DNA of 6,226 nt, taken from assembly GCA_947454745.1 (NCBI GenBank), contig CANGMV010000073.1, positions 1 to 6,226 of the forward strand, in the 5' to 3' direction. Below the pieces are notes generated by a model. That model saw only the letters and a list, made by a program, of their open reading frames with translations. It made no database searches and had not been told where the DNA came from. How positions within the stretch are numbered: position 1 is the stretch's first letter; every line of letters begins with the position of its first letter. This stretch comes from Bacteroidota bacterium. Its GTDB lineage: Bacteria; Bacteroidota; Bacteroidia; Chitinophagales; Chitinophagaceae. The translations under genes and the position numbers were made by a program. Positions 1 to 6,083 of the stretch are shown here, in pieces.

Positions 1-401
1 CTAATGGCGAAGTTTTTGATTCTTCAACAGGAAGAGCACCATTGGAATTCGAAGTTGGAAGCGGGATGGTTATTCCTGGTTTTGATAACGGAGTATTAGG
101 AATGAAAGTAGGTGATAAAAAAACAATCAATATTCCATTTATGGAAGCATACGGTCCAAAACAACCAGAAATGATTGTAGAATTCCCAAAAACACAATTT
201 CCTCCCGACTTAAATCCTGAAGTAGGAATGGCATTAACTATGAACAATGGTCAAGGTCAACAATTTCAAGTCATTGTGGTAGAGGTAAAGGAAGAAGTGG
301 TTGTGTTAGATGCGAACCATGCTTTAGCTGGACAAGATTTAACTTTTGACTTAGAGTTGGTAGGTATTGATACACCATCTAAGATCATCACTGAATTTTA
401 A
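1..401 (+). CDS. FKBP-type peptidyl-prolyl cis-trans isomerase, SlyD-like (5' end missing)
   Basis: This is the C-terminal part of a prolyl isomerase that speeds cis-trans isomerisation of X-Pro bonds during protein folding, probably in the cytoplasm. The open frame enters at the left edge (first full codon at base 3) and runs to TAA at 399-401, so the true start lies outside the window. The visible residues begin NGEVFDSSTGRAPLEFEVG and continue with GMVIPGF, GMKVGDKK and EAYGP, which is the FKBP core. Next comes an insert-in-flap-type segment (roughly from VEFPKTQFPP to VVVLDAN), then NHALAGQDLTFDLELVGI. That domain order is typical of SlyD and not of plain FKBPs. The protein ends at ITEF with no His/Cys-rich metal-binding tail, unlike E. 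coli SlyD. An intrinsic terminator follows, so the gene ends its transcription unit. The family assignment is firm; strict orthology to slyD is not, so no symbol is given. Confidence 0.93.
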   Translation, partial: NGEVFDSSTGRAPLEFEVGSGMVIPGFDNGVLGMKVGDKKTINIPFMEAYGPKQPEMIVEFPKTQFPPDLNPEVGMALTMNNGQGQQFQVIVVEVKEEVVVLDANHALAGQDLTFDLELVGIDTPSKIITEF

Positions 402-434
402 TTGTTTACATTAGCAATATAAAATCTAATTTTT

Positions 435-466
435 AAAGGCGTTCCAATAAAAGGAGCGCCTTTTTT
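435..466 (+). terminator. Rho-independent terminator after the SlyD-like gene
   Basis: The arm AAAGGCGTTCC (435-445) pairs with GGAGCGCCTTT (453-463) as an 11-bp stem with one G-T wobble, around a 7-base loop (446-452). It is followed on the plus strand by an uninterrupted T run (461-466). It lies 33 bp after the stop of the SlyD-like gene and before pepT, so pepT probably has its own promoter between 467 and 525. I see no clear TAnnTTTG box in that stretch. Confidence 0.9.
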
Positions 467-525
467 ATTCGCAAAATTCAAATTATCTTCCCACTTTCTT
501 AGTCATCTAATTAATATATCACCCA

Positions 526-1800
526 ATGGAATTGCCAACTTTAACCGTAGCAGAAAGATTCATGCGTTATGTGAAAATAGACACACAAAGCGATCCCAAT
601 AGCAATACTTTTCCTTCCACAGAGAAACAGAAAAACTTGTCGAATCTATTGGTAATTGAATTGCTTTCATTTGGCATTGAAGATGCACATTTAGATGAGT
701 ATGGTTATGTAATGGCCACCATTCCATCCAATTTGTCGAAACAACAGATGGATGATTTGAAAATGAAAAACTTGTCCATTCCCGTGATCTGTTTTTGCGC
801 ACACGTAGATACGGCGCCTGATTGTAGTGGTACCGAGGTGAAACCTATTTTGCACAAACAATATAATGGCAATGACATTGTGTTACCCGATGATCCCAGT
901 CAAGTAATTAAGGCAGCAGATTACCCTTACCTTAACTCATTTATTGGTTCGGATATTATTACTGCGTCGGGGAAAACTTTATTGGGTGCTGATGATAAAG
1001 CGGGGGTAACGATTATTATGGAGATGGCTAAATATTTAATGGATCATAATGCTATTGTACATGGGCCAGTAAAAATATTGTTTACACCCGATGAAGAAGT
1101 GGGCAGAGGAACGGAGCATTTGGATTTAAAAAAAATGGGTGCAGACTATGGCTATACTTTGGATGGAGGGGAGTTAGGTAGTTTTGAAATGGAAACATTT
1201 AGTGCCGATTATTTAGTGTTGCATATAGATGGAGTTATTGCGCATCCCGGCGCTGCAAAGGGAGTGATGCAAAATGCCATTAAAGTGGCGGGTGAAATTT
1301 TGGCCGCATTGCCCAAAAAAGAATGGTGTCCTGAATACACTGAAGATAGGGTAGGATTTATACATCCGAATCATTTGGAAGGGGGAGCCGAAAAAGCGAG
1401 GATTGAATTTTTGGTGCGAGATTTTGATACTCAAAAACTAAAGCAATATGCACAGAGATTATTCCAAATTGCTGAAGAAGTGGTTGCTTCTAATCCTGAC
1501 TTTTCAAAGGTCAAATTAAGTATGGAGGTTACTGAACAGTATCGAAATATGCGAGAAATTATCGACCAACATCCCGAAATTGTGAGCAGGGCTTTAAAAG
1601 CATATGAACGAGCAGGGGTAAGGCCAATTACGAGTCCAATACGCGGGGGTACCGACGGCAGTAGGATGAGTTTTATGGGCTTGCCAACACCGAATATATT
1701 TACAGGGATGCAGGCTATTCATAGCAAGCACGAATGGATAGGTGTTAGAGATATGGTAAAGGCGACAGAAGTATTGGTGAATTTGGTAGAAATAATTTAA
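526..1800 (+). CDS. pepT: Peptidase T (tripeptide aminopeptidase, M20B)
   Basis: This is a cytoplasmic two-metal aminopeptidase that removes the N-terminal residue from tripeptides, in the last steps of peptide breakdown. The 424-aa protein is slightly longer than E. coli PepT (about 408 aa) and looks complete. The N terminus (TVAERFMRYVKIDTQSD, then PSTEKQ) is typical of the family, which supports the ATG at 526. By family correspondence the active-site residues are all present: H93 and D95 in AHVDTAPD, the bridging D156 in LGADDKAG, the catalytic E190 and metal ligand E191 in TPDEEVGRG, D213 in TLDGG, and H402 in HSKHEW. The segment around residues 233-260 (DGVIAHPGAAKGVMQNAIK) begins the lid/dimerisation domain of M20 enzymes. 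No Shine-Dalgarno motif precedes the start. The next gene starts 23 bp after the stop on the same strand with no hairpin between, so read-through is possible. Confidence 0.97.
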   Translation: MELPTLTVAERFMRYVKIDTQSDPNSNTFPSTEKQKNLSNLLVIELLSFGIEDAHLDEYGYVMATIPSNLSKQQMDDLKMKNLSIPVICFCAHVDTAPDCSGTEVKPILHKQYNGNDIVLPDDPSQVIKAADYPYLNSFIGSDIITASGKTLLGADDKAGVTIIMEMAKYLMDHNAIVHGPVKILFTPDEEVGRGTEHLDLKKMGADYGYTLDGGELGSFEMETFSADYLVLHIDGVIAHPGAAKGVMQNAIKVAGEILAALPKKEWCPEYTEDRVGFIHPNHLEGGAEKARIEFLVRDFDTQKLKQYAQRLFQIAEEVVASNPDFSKVKLSMEVTEQYRNMREIIDQHPEIVSRALKAYERAGVRPITSPIRGGTDGSRMSFMGLPTPNIFTGMQAIHSKHEWIGVRDMVKATEVLVNLVEII

Positions 1801-1805
1801 CTTTA
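1798..1805 (+). promoter_or_regulatory. Weak candidate -7 box for the exbB/exbD pair
   Basis: TAACTTTA differs by one base from the Bacteroidota -7 consensus TAnnTTTG. It overlaps the pepT stop codon. A TTG at 1774-1776 lies 21 bp upstream and could serve as the -33 element. If used, transcription would begin around 1812, just before the ATG at 1824. The region is very AT-rich, so a chance match is easy. Confidence 0.25.
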
Positions 1806-1823
1806 AAAAATAAATTAAACGAT

Positions 1824-2474
1824 ATGTTGTTTTTGTTAGATGTTGCAGAAAATAAAATTTCATTATTAAGCTTATTGCAAAAGGGCGGATGGATTATGTA
1901 CCCTTTGTATGCTTTATTAGTGATTGCCATTTTTGTGTTTATTGAGCGCATGTTAGCGATAAAAAAAGCAGGGGCAATTGATCCTAAATTCATGTTTATT
2001 ATTAAAGACAATTTGTTGTCTGGCAATATTGCTGCTGCGAAAAGTTTTGCAAAAAACACCGACAGTCCTGTTGCAAGAATTATAGAAAAAGGGGTGTTAA
2101 GAATTGGAAAGCCTTTGGATGCAATTGAAAAGAGTATGGAAAATGTGGGTCGATTGGAAATGTATTCCATGGAGCGCAATTTAAATATATTGTCATTGGT
2201 GGCAGGAATTGCACCTATGTTTGGTTTCTTGGGTACGATTGTAGGTATGGTGCAATTGTTTTACGGCATTGCGTCAACAGGAGAGTATACATTAAATACG
2301 ATTGCTGGAGGTATTTATACAAAAATGATTACATCGGCAACGGGGTTGATTATTGGCTTGATTGCTTATGTTGGCCATAATTATTTATCAACGCAAATTG
2401 ATAAAACGGCAAATAAGATGGAAGTGGCAAGCGCCGACTTTTTAGATATTTTACAAGAAACAACGCATTCATAA
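1824..2474 (+). CDS. MotA/TolQ/ExbB-family proton channel protein
   Basis: This is an inner-membrane channel subunit that, with its ExbD/TolR partner, converts proton motive force into mechanical work on the cell envelope (TonB- or Tol-type energisation). The 216-aa protein has the family's three membrane helices: about residues 23-43 (ending in the conserved ER of FIERML), 120-146 and 165-190. Helix 2 carries MFGFLGTIVGMV, where T138 aligns with the conserved Thr of E. coli ExbB helix 2. Helix 3 carries ITSATGLIIGL, where T173 matches the conserved pore Thr. The long cytoplasmic stretch between helices 1 and 2 is as expected. The ATG at 1824 leaves a short N-terminal segment before helix 1. 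An ExbD-type gene follows after 9 bp, which shows a working pair. Whether the pair serves TonB, Tol-Pal or another envelope task cannot be told from the sequence, so no symbol is assigned. Confidence 0.93.
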   Translation: MLFLLDVAENKISLLSLLQKGGWIMYPLYALLVIAIFVFIERMLAIKKAGAIDPKFMFIIKDNLLSGNIAAAKSFAKNTDSPVARIIEKGVLRIGKPLDAIEKSMENVGRLEMYSMERNLNILSLVAGIAPMFGFLGTIVGMVQLFYGIASTGEYTLNTIAGGIYTKMITSATGLIIGLIAYVGHNYLSTQIDKTANKMEVASADFLDILQETTHS

Positions 2475-2483
2475 ATTAGCATC

Positions 2484-2882
2484 ATGAATTTAAGAAAGCG
2501 ATTAAGAGATCAGCCCGAAGTACACACAGGCGCACTGAATGATATTTTGTTCATTTTGCTATTGTTCTTTTTAATAGTGTCCACATTAGCAAACCCCAAT
2601 GTGATTAAAGTATCTAATCCTAAATCATCAAGTGATACAAAAGCAAAACAAACGGTAGTCGTTACGATCGATAAGGATCAGCATTTGTTTATTGGATCTA
2701 CTCCTGTAGTAATTGATTCTTTATCGAGCCAATTAAAAACATTCTTAGACAAGGAGACCGAAAAGCCATCTGTAGTCATAAACGGTGACAGCGTAGCTAA
2801 ATTGGGTGTTACAATTCAAGTAATGCAAATAGTGAAGCAATTAGGTGCGACACCAGTAGTTGCAGTGGATCCAAGTCACTAA
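2484..2882 (+). CDS. ExbD/TolR-family biopolymer transport protein
   Basis: This is the partner of the ExbB/TolQ-type channel encoded just upstream. It is a single-pass inner-membrane protein whose helix sits in the channel pore and whose C-terminal domain lies in the periplasm. The 132-aa protein starts with a short basic cytoplasmic tail (NLRKRLR) and has one membrane helix at about residues 18-35. The proton-relay aspartate is D20 in ALNDILFILL, matching D25 of E. coli ExbD. After a polar linker, residues about 56-130 form the usual ExbD periplasmic fold (VVVTIDKD, then VVINGDSVAKLGVTIQVMQIV). Length is normal for the family. The 9-bp spacing to the upstream stop indicates co-transcription. 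No tonB, tolA or second exbD follows; the next gene converges from the other strand. Confidence 0.93.
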   Translation: MNLRKRLRDQPEVHTGALNDILFILLLFFLIVSTLANPNVIKVSNPKSSSDTKAKQTVVVTIDKDQHLFIGSTPVVIDSLSSQLKTFLDKETEKPSVVINGDSVAKLGVTIQVMQIVKQLGATPVVAVDPSH

Positions 2883-2904
2883 CTCCGATCTTTCTCCGAT
2901 CTTT
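2883..2904. repeat. Perfect 11-bp tandem direct repeat (two copies)
   Basis: CTCCGATCTTT occurs twice head to tail (2883-2893 and 2894-2904) directly after the exbD stop codon. The T run continues to 2907. The two GATC palindromes could pair as a 4-bp stem with a 7-base loop ahead of the T run, which is too weak to call a terminator with confidence. The repeat lies in the 37-bp gap between convergent exbD and prmC. Confidence 0.85.
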
Positions 2905-2907
2905 TTT

Positions 2908-2943
2908 AAAAGCTAATATTTAAGAGCGATGTTTAAGACTAGC
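2908..2943 (-). terminator. Weak candidate terminator at the end of prmC
   Basis: On the minus strand, GCTAGT (from 2943 down to 2938, inside the last prmC codons) can pair with ATTAGC (2917 down to 2912) as 6 bp with one wobble. A few more A-T pairs extend inward past a mismatch, and TTTT follows. The stem is AT-rich and overlaps the prmC stop, so this is only a possibility. Confidence 0.25.
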
Positions 2944-3777
2944 CCTTAACATTCTATCTTTACCAAACATGTCCTGACGTAATTCAGCATGGTAGCCCAT
3001 TTCGTCAAATAAGGCAAGTAATGCTTTTCCTTGGTCATAATGCATTTCAAAAAACAATTGACCGTTGGGGCTTAAATATTGTTTACCCAGCCTTGCAATG
3101 GTTCGGTAAAATACAAGCGGATCCTCGTTGGTTACAAATAAAGCAATACTGGGCTCAAAGTTTTTTACTTGTGCCTGCATATTTATATTTTCTTTAAATG
3201 GGATATAGGGAGGGTTGCTCACTATAATATCAAACTGATTCGGCAAATAGGTAGTGCTCAAAATATCTTCTTGCATCCAGCTTATATCGGCATTTAATTG
3301 AGTTGCATTTTGTTTGGCAACGTTTAACGCGCCTTCGCTAATATCTAATCCTGCAATCATGCAATTAGGTAATGCTAATTTTAATGCAATAGGAATGCAA
3401 CCCGACCCAGTACCTATATCTAGTATCTGTAATGGTTTGTCAACAATATGCGCATATTCAATAATCCAGTCTACTAATTCTTCGGTTTCTGGCCTTGGGA
3501 TAAGTACGCTTTCGTCCACCTTATATTCGTTTCCCATAAACCAAGCTTTGCCGGTAATATATTGAATGGGCATGCCCTTTTTTAAGTCGCCAAGTGCGGC
3601 TAGTAATTGTGTTGTTTGCTTTTCATCGAGCTCGGCCTCCTTGTTAATTGCTTGTTGTAATTGGTTCCAACCTGTAACGTGCTCAAATAAGATAGAAAGC
3701 AAGCTGTTTAATTCGATGCTTTCATATACTTCCGCCAACTGCTTTTTGAAATCTAATTTAAGTGCTTGTAAACTCAT
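2920..3777 (-). CDS. prmC: Peptide chain release factor N5-glutamine methyltransferase
   Basis: This enzyme transfers a methyl group from S-adenosylmethionine to the glutamine of the GGQ motif in release factors RF1 and RF2, which raises termination efficiency at stop codons. The 285-aa protein has the standard PrmC layout. A helical N-terminal domain (about residues 1-85, containing QYITGKAWFMG) recognises the release factor. It is followed by VLIPRPETEELV (91-102). The SAM-binding Rossmann domain has ILDIGTGSGCI (118-128) and an acidic residue after strand 2 (GLDIS, D145). NPPY at 188-191 is the signature that binds the target glutamine. The C terminus has the usual KDRML (273-277). Length matches the family (about 277-290 aa). 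The ATG at 3775-3777 sits 69 bp from the divergent yigZ start I prefer. No domain is missing. Confidence 0.96.
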   Translation of the reverse strand: MSLQALKLDFKKQLAEVYESIELNSLLSILFEHVTGWNQLQQAINKEAELDEKQTTQLLAALGDLKKGMPIQYITGKAWFMGNEYKVDESVLIPRPETEELVDWIIEYAHIVDKPLQILDIGTGSGCIPIALKLALPNCMIAGLDISEGALNVAKQNATQLNADISWMQEDILSTTYLPNQFDIIVSNPPYIPFKENINMQAQVKNFEPSIALFVTNEDPLVFYRTIARLGKQYLSPNGQLFFEMHYDQGKALLALFDEMGYHAELRQDMFGKDRMLRASLKHRS

Positions 3778-3811
3778 ACTGCAATGTTACAAATGATTGA
3801 TCATTATGAGT

Positions 3812-3819
3812 TAGCTTTG
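3812..3819 (+). promoter_or_regulatory. Candidate Bacteroidota -7 promoter box for yigZ
   Basis: TAGCTTTG is an exact match to TAnnTTTG. It lies 27 bp before the ATG at 3847, so transcription would start near 3826 and leave a leader of about 20 bases. There is no good TTTG at the expected -33 position; only a weak TTA is near 3787. The box falls inside the longest open frame beginning at 3784, which argues that the earlier ATG is not used. Confidence 0.5.
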
Positions 3820-3846
3820 CCGGGTTATTATTTAGCATTATCCCAA

Positions 3847-4458
3847 ATGGATCCTTTTTTTTACAATACCATCGAACAGCCAGCCATTGCGGAGTTTAAA
3901 GACCGTGGCAGTAAGTTTATTGCATATAGTTTTCCTGTACTTGGGATTGATGCATGTAAAAAGCAATTAGCGCTCTTAAAAAAAGAACATCCTAAGGCGG
4001 TGCATCATTGTTTGGCTTATCGAATAGGGATTGAAGGTTCCACTTTTAGAGTGAGTGATGATGGAGAACCTTCGGGATCGGCAGGGCGCCCAATTCTTGG
4101 TCAAATTGATAGCAAACAACTTACTAATATTATGGTTGTGGTAGTGCGCTATTTTGGCGGTACTTTATTAGGGGTGCCTGGATTAATTAATGCATATAAA
4201 ACAGCTACCTCTTTGGCATTACAATTGTCACCCATCATTCAAAAGCCAGTTGAGATTAACTATGAATTGAATTTCGATTATCATCAAATGAATGAAGTAA
4301 TGATGATTGTAAAACAATACAATTGTTCGGTAGTGGAACAAGTTGCACAGTTATTTGTGGAATTAAAAATAGGAGTACCCAAGCATCGTTTAGAGGAAGT
4401 CTTAAATAAAATAGATGACTTGCAAGGAGTCGCTTATAAAACTGCACTTATTGTGTAA
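3847..4458 (+). CDS. yigZ: YigZ/IMPACT-family protein (UPF0029 + DUF1949)
   Basis: This is a member of the conserved YigZ/IMPACT family. The eukaryotic relative IMPACT regulates the kinase GCN2; the bacterial role is not settled. From the ATG at 3847 the protein is 203 aa, against about 204 for E. coli YigZ. Its opening (MDPFFYNTIEQ, then KDRGSKFIAYSFPV) aligns with the usual family N terminus. The N-terminal domain (about 17-122) shows HHCLAYRI, the signature DDGEPSGSAGRPIL (71-84) and VVRYFGGTLLGVPGLI (99-114). The C-terminal DUF1949-type domain covers about 137-200. The same frame is open back to an ATG at 3784, which would add 21 residues not typical of the family, leave 6 bp to the divergent prmC start, and place the candidate promoter within coding sequence; I therefore reject it. 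The gene converges with hbd, with 19 bp between stops. Confidence 0.94.
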   Translation: MDPFFYNTIEQPAIAEFKDRGSKFIAYSFPVLGIDACKKQLALLKKEHPKAVHHCLAYRIGIEGSTFRVSDDGEPSGSAGRPILGQIDSKQLTNIMVVVVRYFGGTLLGVPGLINAYKTATSLALQLSPIIQKPVEINYELNFDYHQMNEVMMIVKQYNCSVVEQVAQLFVELKIGVPKHRLEEVLNKIDDLQGVAYKTALIV

Positions 4459-4477
4459 ATTAAAATAGTAATTCGAA

Positions 4478-5323
4478 CTAGTATTTATAAAAACCTGCTC
4501 CTGATTTAACACCTAACTTTCCGGCAGCGACCATTTCCACTAATAAAGGGCAGGGTGCATATTTTTCGTTTTGGAATCCATCGTGCATGATGTCTAAGAT
4601 ATTTTTACAAACATCTAATCCTATATAATCGGCTAGTTGCAAAGGTCCCATGGGATGAGCCATACCTAGCTTCATAATTTCATCGATAGTTTGCGCGTCA
4701 CTAATGCCTTCGGAAAATGCATGAATTGCTTCATTAATCATGGGCATTAATATTCGGTTGGCAATAAATCCGGGTGCATCTTTTACTACACAAGGTATTT
4801 TGTCGATTGTTTTTGTTAATGTTACAATCGCACTTGAAGTAGCTTCATCAGTGGCTGCGCCATTAATAATTTCAACCAGCTTCATAACTGGGACTGGGTT
4901 CATAAAATGCATTCCAATTACCTTTCCTGGCCTATTGGTGACAGCGGCAAGTTGTGCTATGGAAATGGAGGAAGTGTTGGTGGCTAATATGCAATCTGCT
5001 TTTGCAAATTGATCCATCTGCTTAAAAATACTTTTTTTTATCTCGCTATTTTCAGTGGCAGCTTCTACAATCAAATCCACGTCGGTAACACCCAATTCGA
5101 TGGAAGTGAAGTTTGCTATGCGATGTAGGGTATGTGCCTTGTCATTGGAACTAATGAGGCTTTTATTAATTTGTCTATCCAAATTTTTCTCAATCGTTTG
5201 AATGGCCTTATCTAGTGCCGACTTTTGCGAATCAATTAAATGAACTTGAAATCCTTTTTGTGCAAACACATGCGCAATCCCATTTCCCATGGTACCTGCA
5301 CCAATCACGGCAATCTTTTTCAT
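4478..5323 (-). CDS. hbd: 3-hydroxybutyryl-CoA / 3-hydroxyacyl-CoA dehydrogenase (NAD-dependent)
   Basis: This cytoplasmic enzyme interconverts (S)-3-hydroxyacyl-CoA and 3-ketoacyl-CoA, using NAD(H), in fatty-acid or related acyl-CoA metabolism. The 281-aa monofunctional protein matches the family's length (about 282 aa in Clostridium). The N-terminal Rossmann fold has VIGAGTMGNGIA, with the glycines of GxGxxG at 8, 10 and 13, and D31 at the end of strand 2, which favours NAD over NADP. By alignment to human HAD the catalytic set is complete: S118 in NTSS, H139 in GMHFMNPVP, E151 in KLVEII and N189 in GFIANRIL. The C-terminal dimerisation domain contains AHPMGPLQLADYIGLD (222-237) and ends with the standard KSGAGFYKY. 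Hydroxybutyryl-CoA is the usual annotated substrate, but chain length cannot be read from sequence; paaH- or fadB2-type roles remain possible. It lies 4 bp downstream of the exported-protein gene on the same strand, so the two are probably co-transcribed. Confidence 0.94.
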   Translation of the reverse strand: MKKIAVIGAGTMGNGIAHVFAQKGFQVHLIDSQKSALDKAIQTIEKNLDRQINKSLISSNDKAHTLHRIANFTSIELGVTDVDLIVEAATENSEIKKSIFKQMDQFAKADCILATNTSSISIAQLAAVTNRPGKVIGMHFMNPVPVMKLVEIINGAATDEATSSAIVTLTKTIDKIPCVVKDAPGFIANRILMPMINEAIHAFSEGISDAQTIDEIMKLGMAHPMGPLQLADYIGLDVCKNILDIMHDGFQNEKYAPCPLLVEMVAAGKLGVKSGAGFYKY

Positions 5324-5327
5324 TCAA

Positions 5328-5981
5328 CTAATTTTTAGATTTATAATCTCCTCGTTTCCATGAATCAATAAAGCTTTTCCAAGCTGCTGGGTTCAAAATA
5401 TTCATTGGGGGTAATTGCCCAGAATAGTAATATTTGGAAGCCTGGTTGGTTAAAGATGCGCCTACAGCCTCTTTGCCATCTCTCGGAAGGCTCGCTAGTA
5501 TAATTCTTTTTTGACTCTCGCTTGTATTTTTGCGCGCTGTTTCATATAAGTCGTCATCCACTTTCGCATTCACAAAATCTCTTTCAAATTGTGCTCGAGT
5601 TGGACGTGGTTTTAAAATAGTTGCAGGTAAAAAATTGGTGTCATTCACCATTAGCTGTATTACACTGTATTGGTTGCCTTCCAAATTTTTAGGAATTAAA
5701 ATAGTTCTGTCTTTGAACCCAATACAAGTAAATGTAATATGCTCTCCTTTGTTTACCGCAATGGAAAATACGCCGTCATTATTAGTAATCGTACCACGGC
5801 CTTTATGTTGAACAACCACACTTGCGTAAGGAATGGCCTTTAAACTATCGGCAGTCATAACCACTCCGTAAAGTTGTACTACAGAATCTCTATAAATATT
5901 AGGAGCCGTTTGTTGTGCCACAAGCGGTTTACTCAATAGGCCTAAAAAGGCTATAAAAATTAAAATAAGGGTCTTTTTCAT
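5328..5981 (-). CDS. Exported carboxypeptidase-regulatory-like domain protein
   Basis: This is a 217-aa secreted protein of unknown function. It starts with a signal peptide: basic KK, then a hydrophobic core ([13 protein letters not shown]), with likely cleavage after A22 in LVAQQ. There is no lipobox cysteine, so it is predicted to be periplasmic or outer-membrane-associated and not a lipoprotein. Residues about 35-115 form a carboxypeptidase-D-regulatory-like beta-sandwich: [28 protein letters not shown] and [20 protein letters not shown]. This is the fold found at the N terminus of many SusC/TonB-dependent receptors, but no plug or barrel follows. Instead there is a polar tail of about 100 residues with [20 protein letters not shown] and a tyrosine-containing [13 protein letters not shown], which I do not recognise. 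hbd starts 4 bp downstream, suggesting one transcript although no functional link is evident. The signal peptide at the very start supports this ATG. Confidence 0.85.
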   Translation of the reverse strand: MKKTLILIFIAFLGLLSKPLVAQQTAPNIYRDSVVQLYGVVMTADSLKAIPYASVVVQHKGRGTITNNDGVFSIAVNKGEHITFTCIGFKDRTILIPKNLEGNQYSVIQLMVNDTNFLPATILKPRPTRAQFERDFVNAKVDDDLYETARKNTSESQKRIILASLPRDGKEAVGASLTNQASKYYYSGQLPPMNILNPAAWKSFIDSWKRGDYKSKN

Positions 5982-5988
5982 GTCGTTG

Positions 5989-5996
5989 CAAATTTA
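5989..5996 (-). promoter_or_regulatory. Candidate -7 box for the exported-protein/hbd unit
   Basis: Read on the minus strand this is TAAATTTG, an exact match to TAnnTTTG. It ends only 7 bp before the ATG at 5979-5981, so a transcript from it would be leaderless or nearly so. I see no good TTTG or TTG at the -33 position, so it may be a chance match in AT-rich DNA. Confidence 0.35.
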
Positions 5997-6012
5997 AGCC
6001 AGAAGGTTGAAA

Positions 6013-6048
6013 TTTTTGCTAAAATAAGCCCTGCATCAGTTAACTTTG
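6013..6048 (+). promoter_or_regulatory. Candidate Bacteroidota-type promoter for the DUF59/Mrp gene
   Basis: TAACTTTG at 6041-6048 matches the -7 consensus TAnnTTTG exactly. TTTTTG at 6013-6018 could be the -33 element; the 22-bp gap is slightly long for this promoter class. Transcription would start near 6055, giving a leader of about 29 bases before the ATG at 6084. This is the best promoter candidate in the window. Confidence 0.55.
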
Positions 6049-6083
6049 CTCGTGTTTTTAACTTTTTAACAAAAACTTCCAAA

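Noticed and set aside
560..802. Minus-strand open frame inside pepT (similar ones at 1213-1434 and 1594-1863)
   Set aside because: It lies opposite a well-supported enzyme gene, and its translation shows no domain, signal or start context. It is a shadow of the coding strand.
1745..2179. 144-aa minus-strand open frame across the pepT end and the exbB-type gene
   Set aside because: It overlaps two genes with complete family signatures, and its hydrophobic stretches mirror the membrane helices coded opposite.
2883..2904. Resemblance of CTCCGATCT to the end of a common sequencing adapter
   Set aside because: The match covers only part of the adapter end and differs in the adjoining bases; the repeat fits smoothly between two intact genes, so contamination is unlikely.
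3314..3796. Two plus-strand open frames opposite prmC
   Set aside because: prmC has all its motifs on the other strand; these frames show no recognisable protein features.
4464..4485. Inverted-repeat-like sequence between the convergent yigZ and hbd stops as a bidirectional terminator
   Set aside because: The arms AATAGTA and TAGTATT pair only with a G-G mismatch and are otherwise all A-T, with no solid T run. It is too weak to call.
4740..5012. 90-aa plus-strand open frame opposite hbd
   Set aside because: It is antisense to the catalytic core of hbd, with no independent evidence of coding.
5530..5811. 93-aa plus-strand open frame opposite the exported-protein gene
   Set aside because: The minus-strand protein has a signal peptide and a recognised fold; this one has neither.
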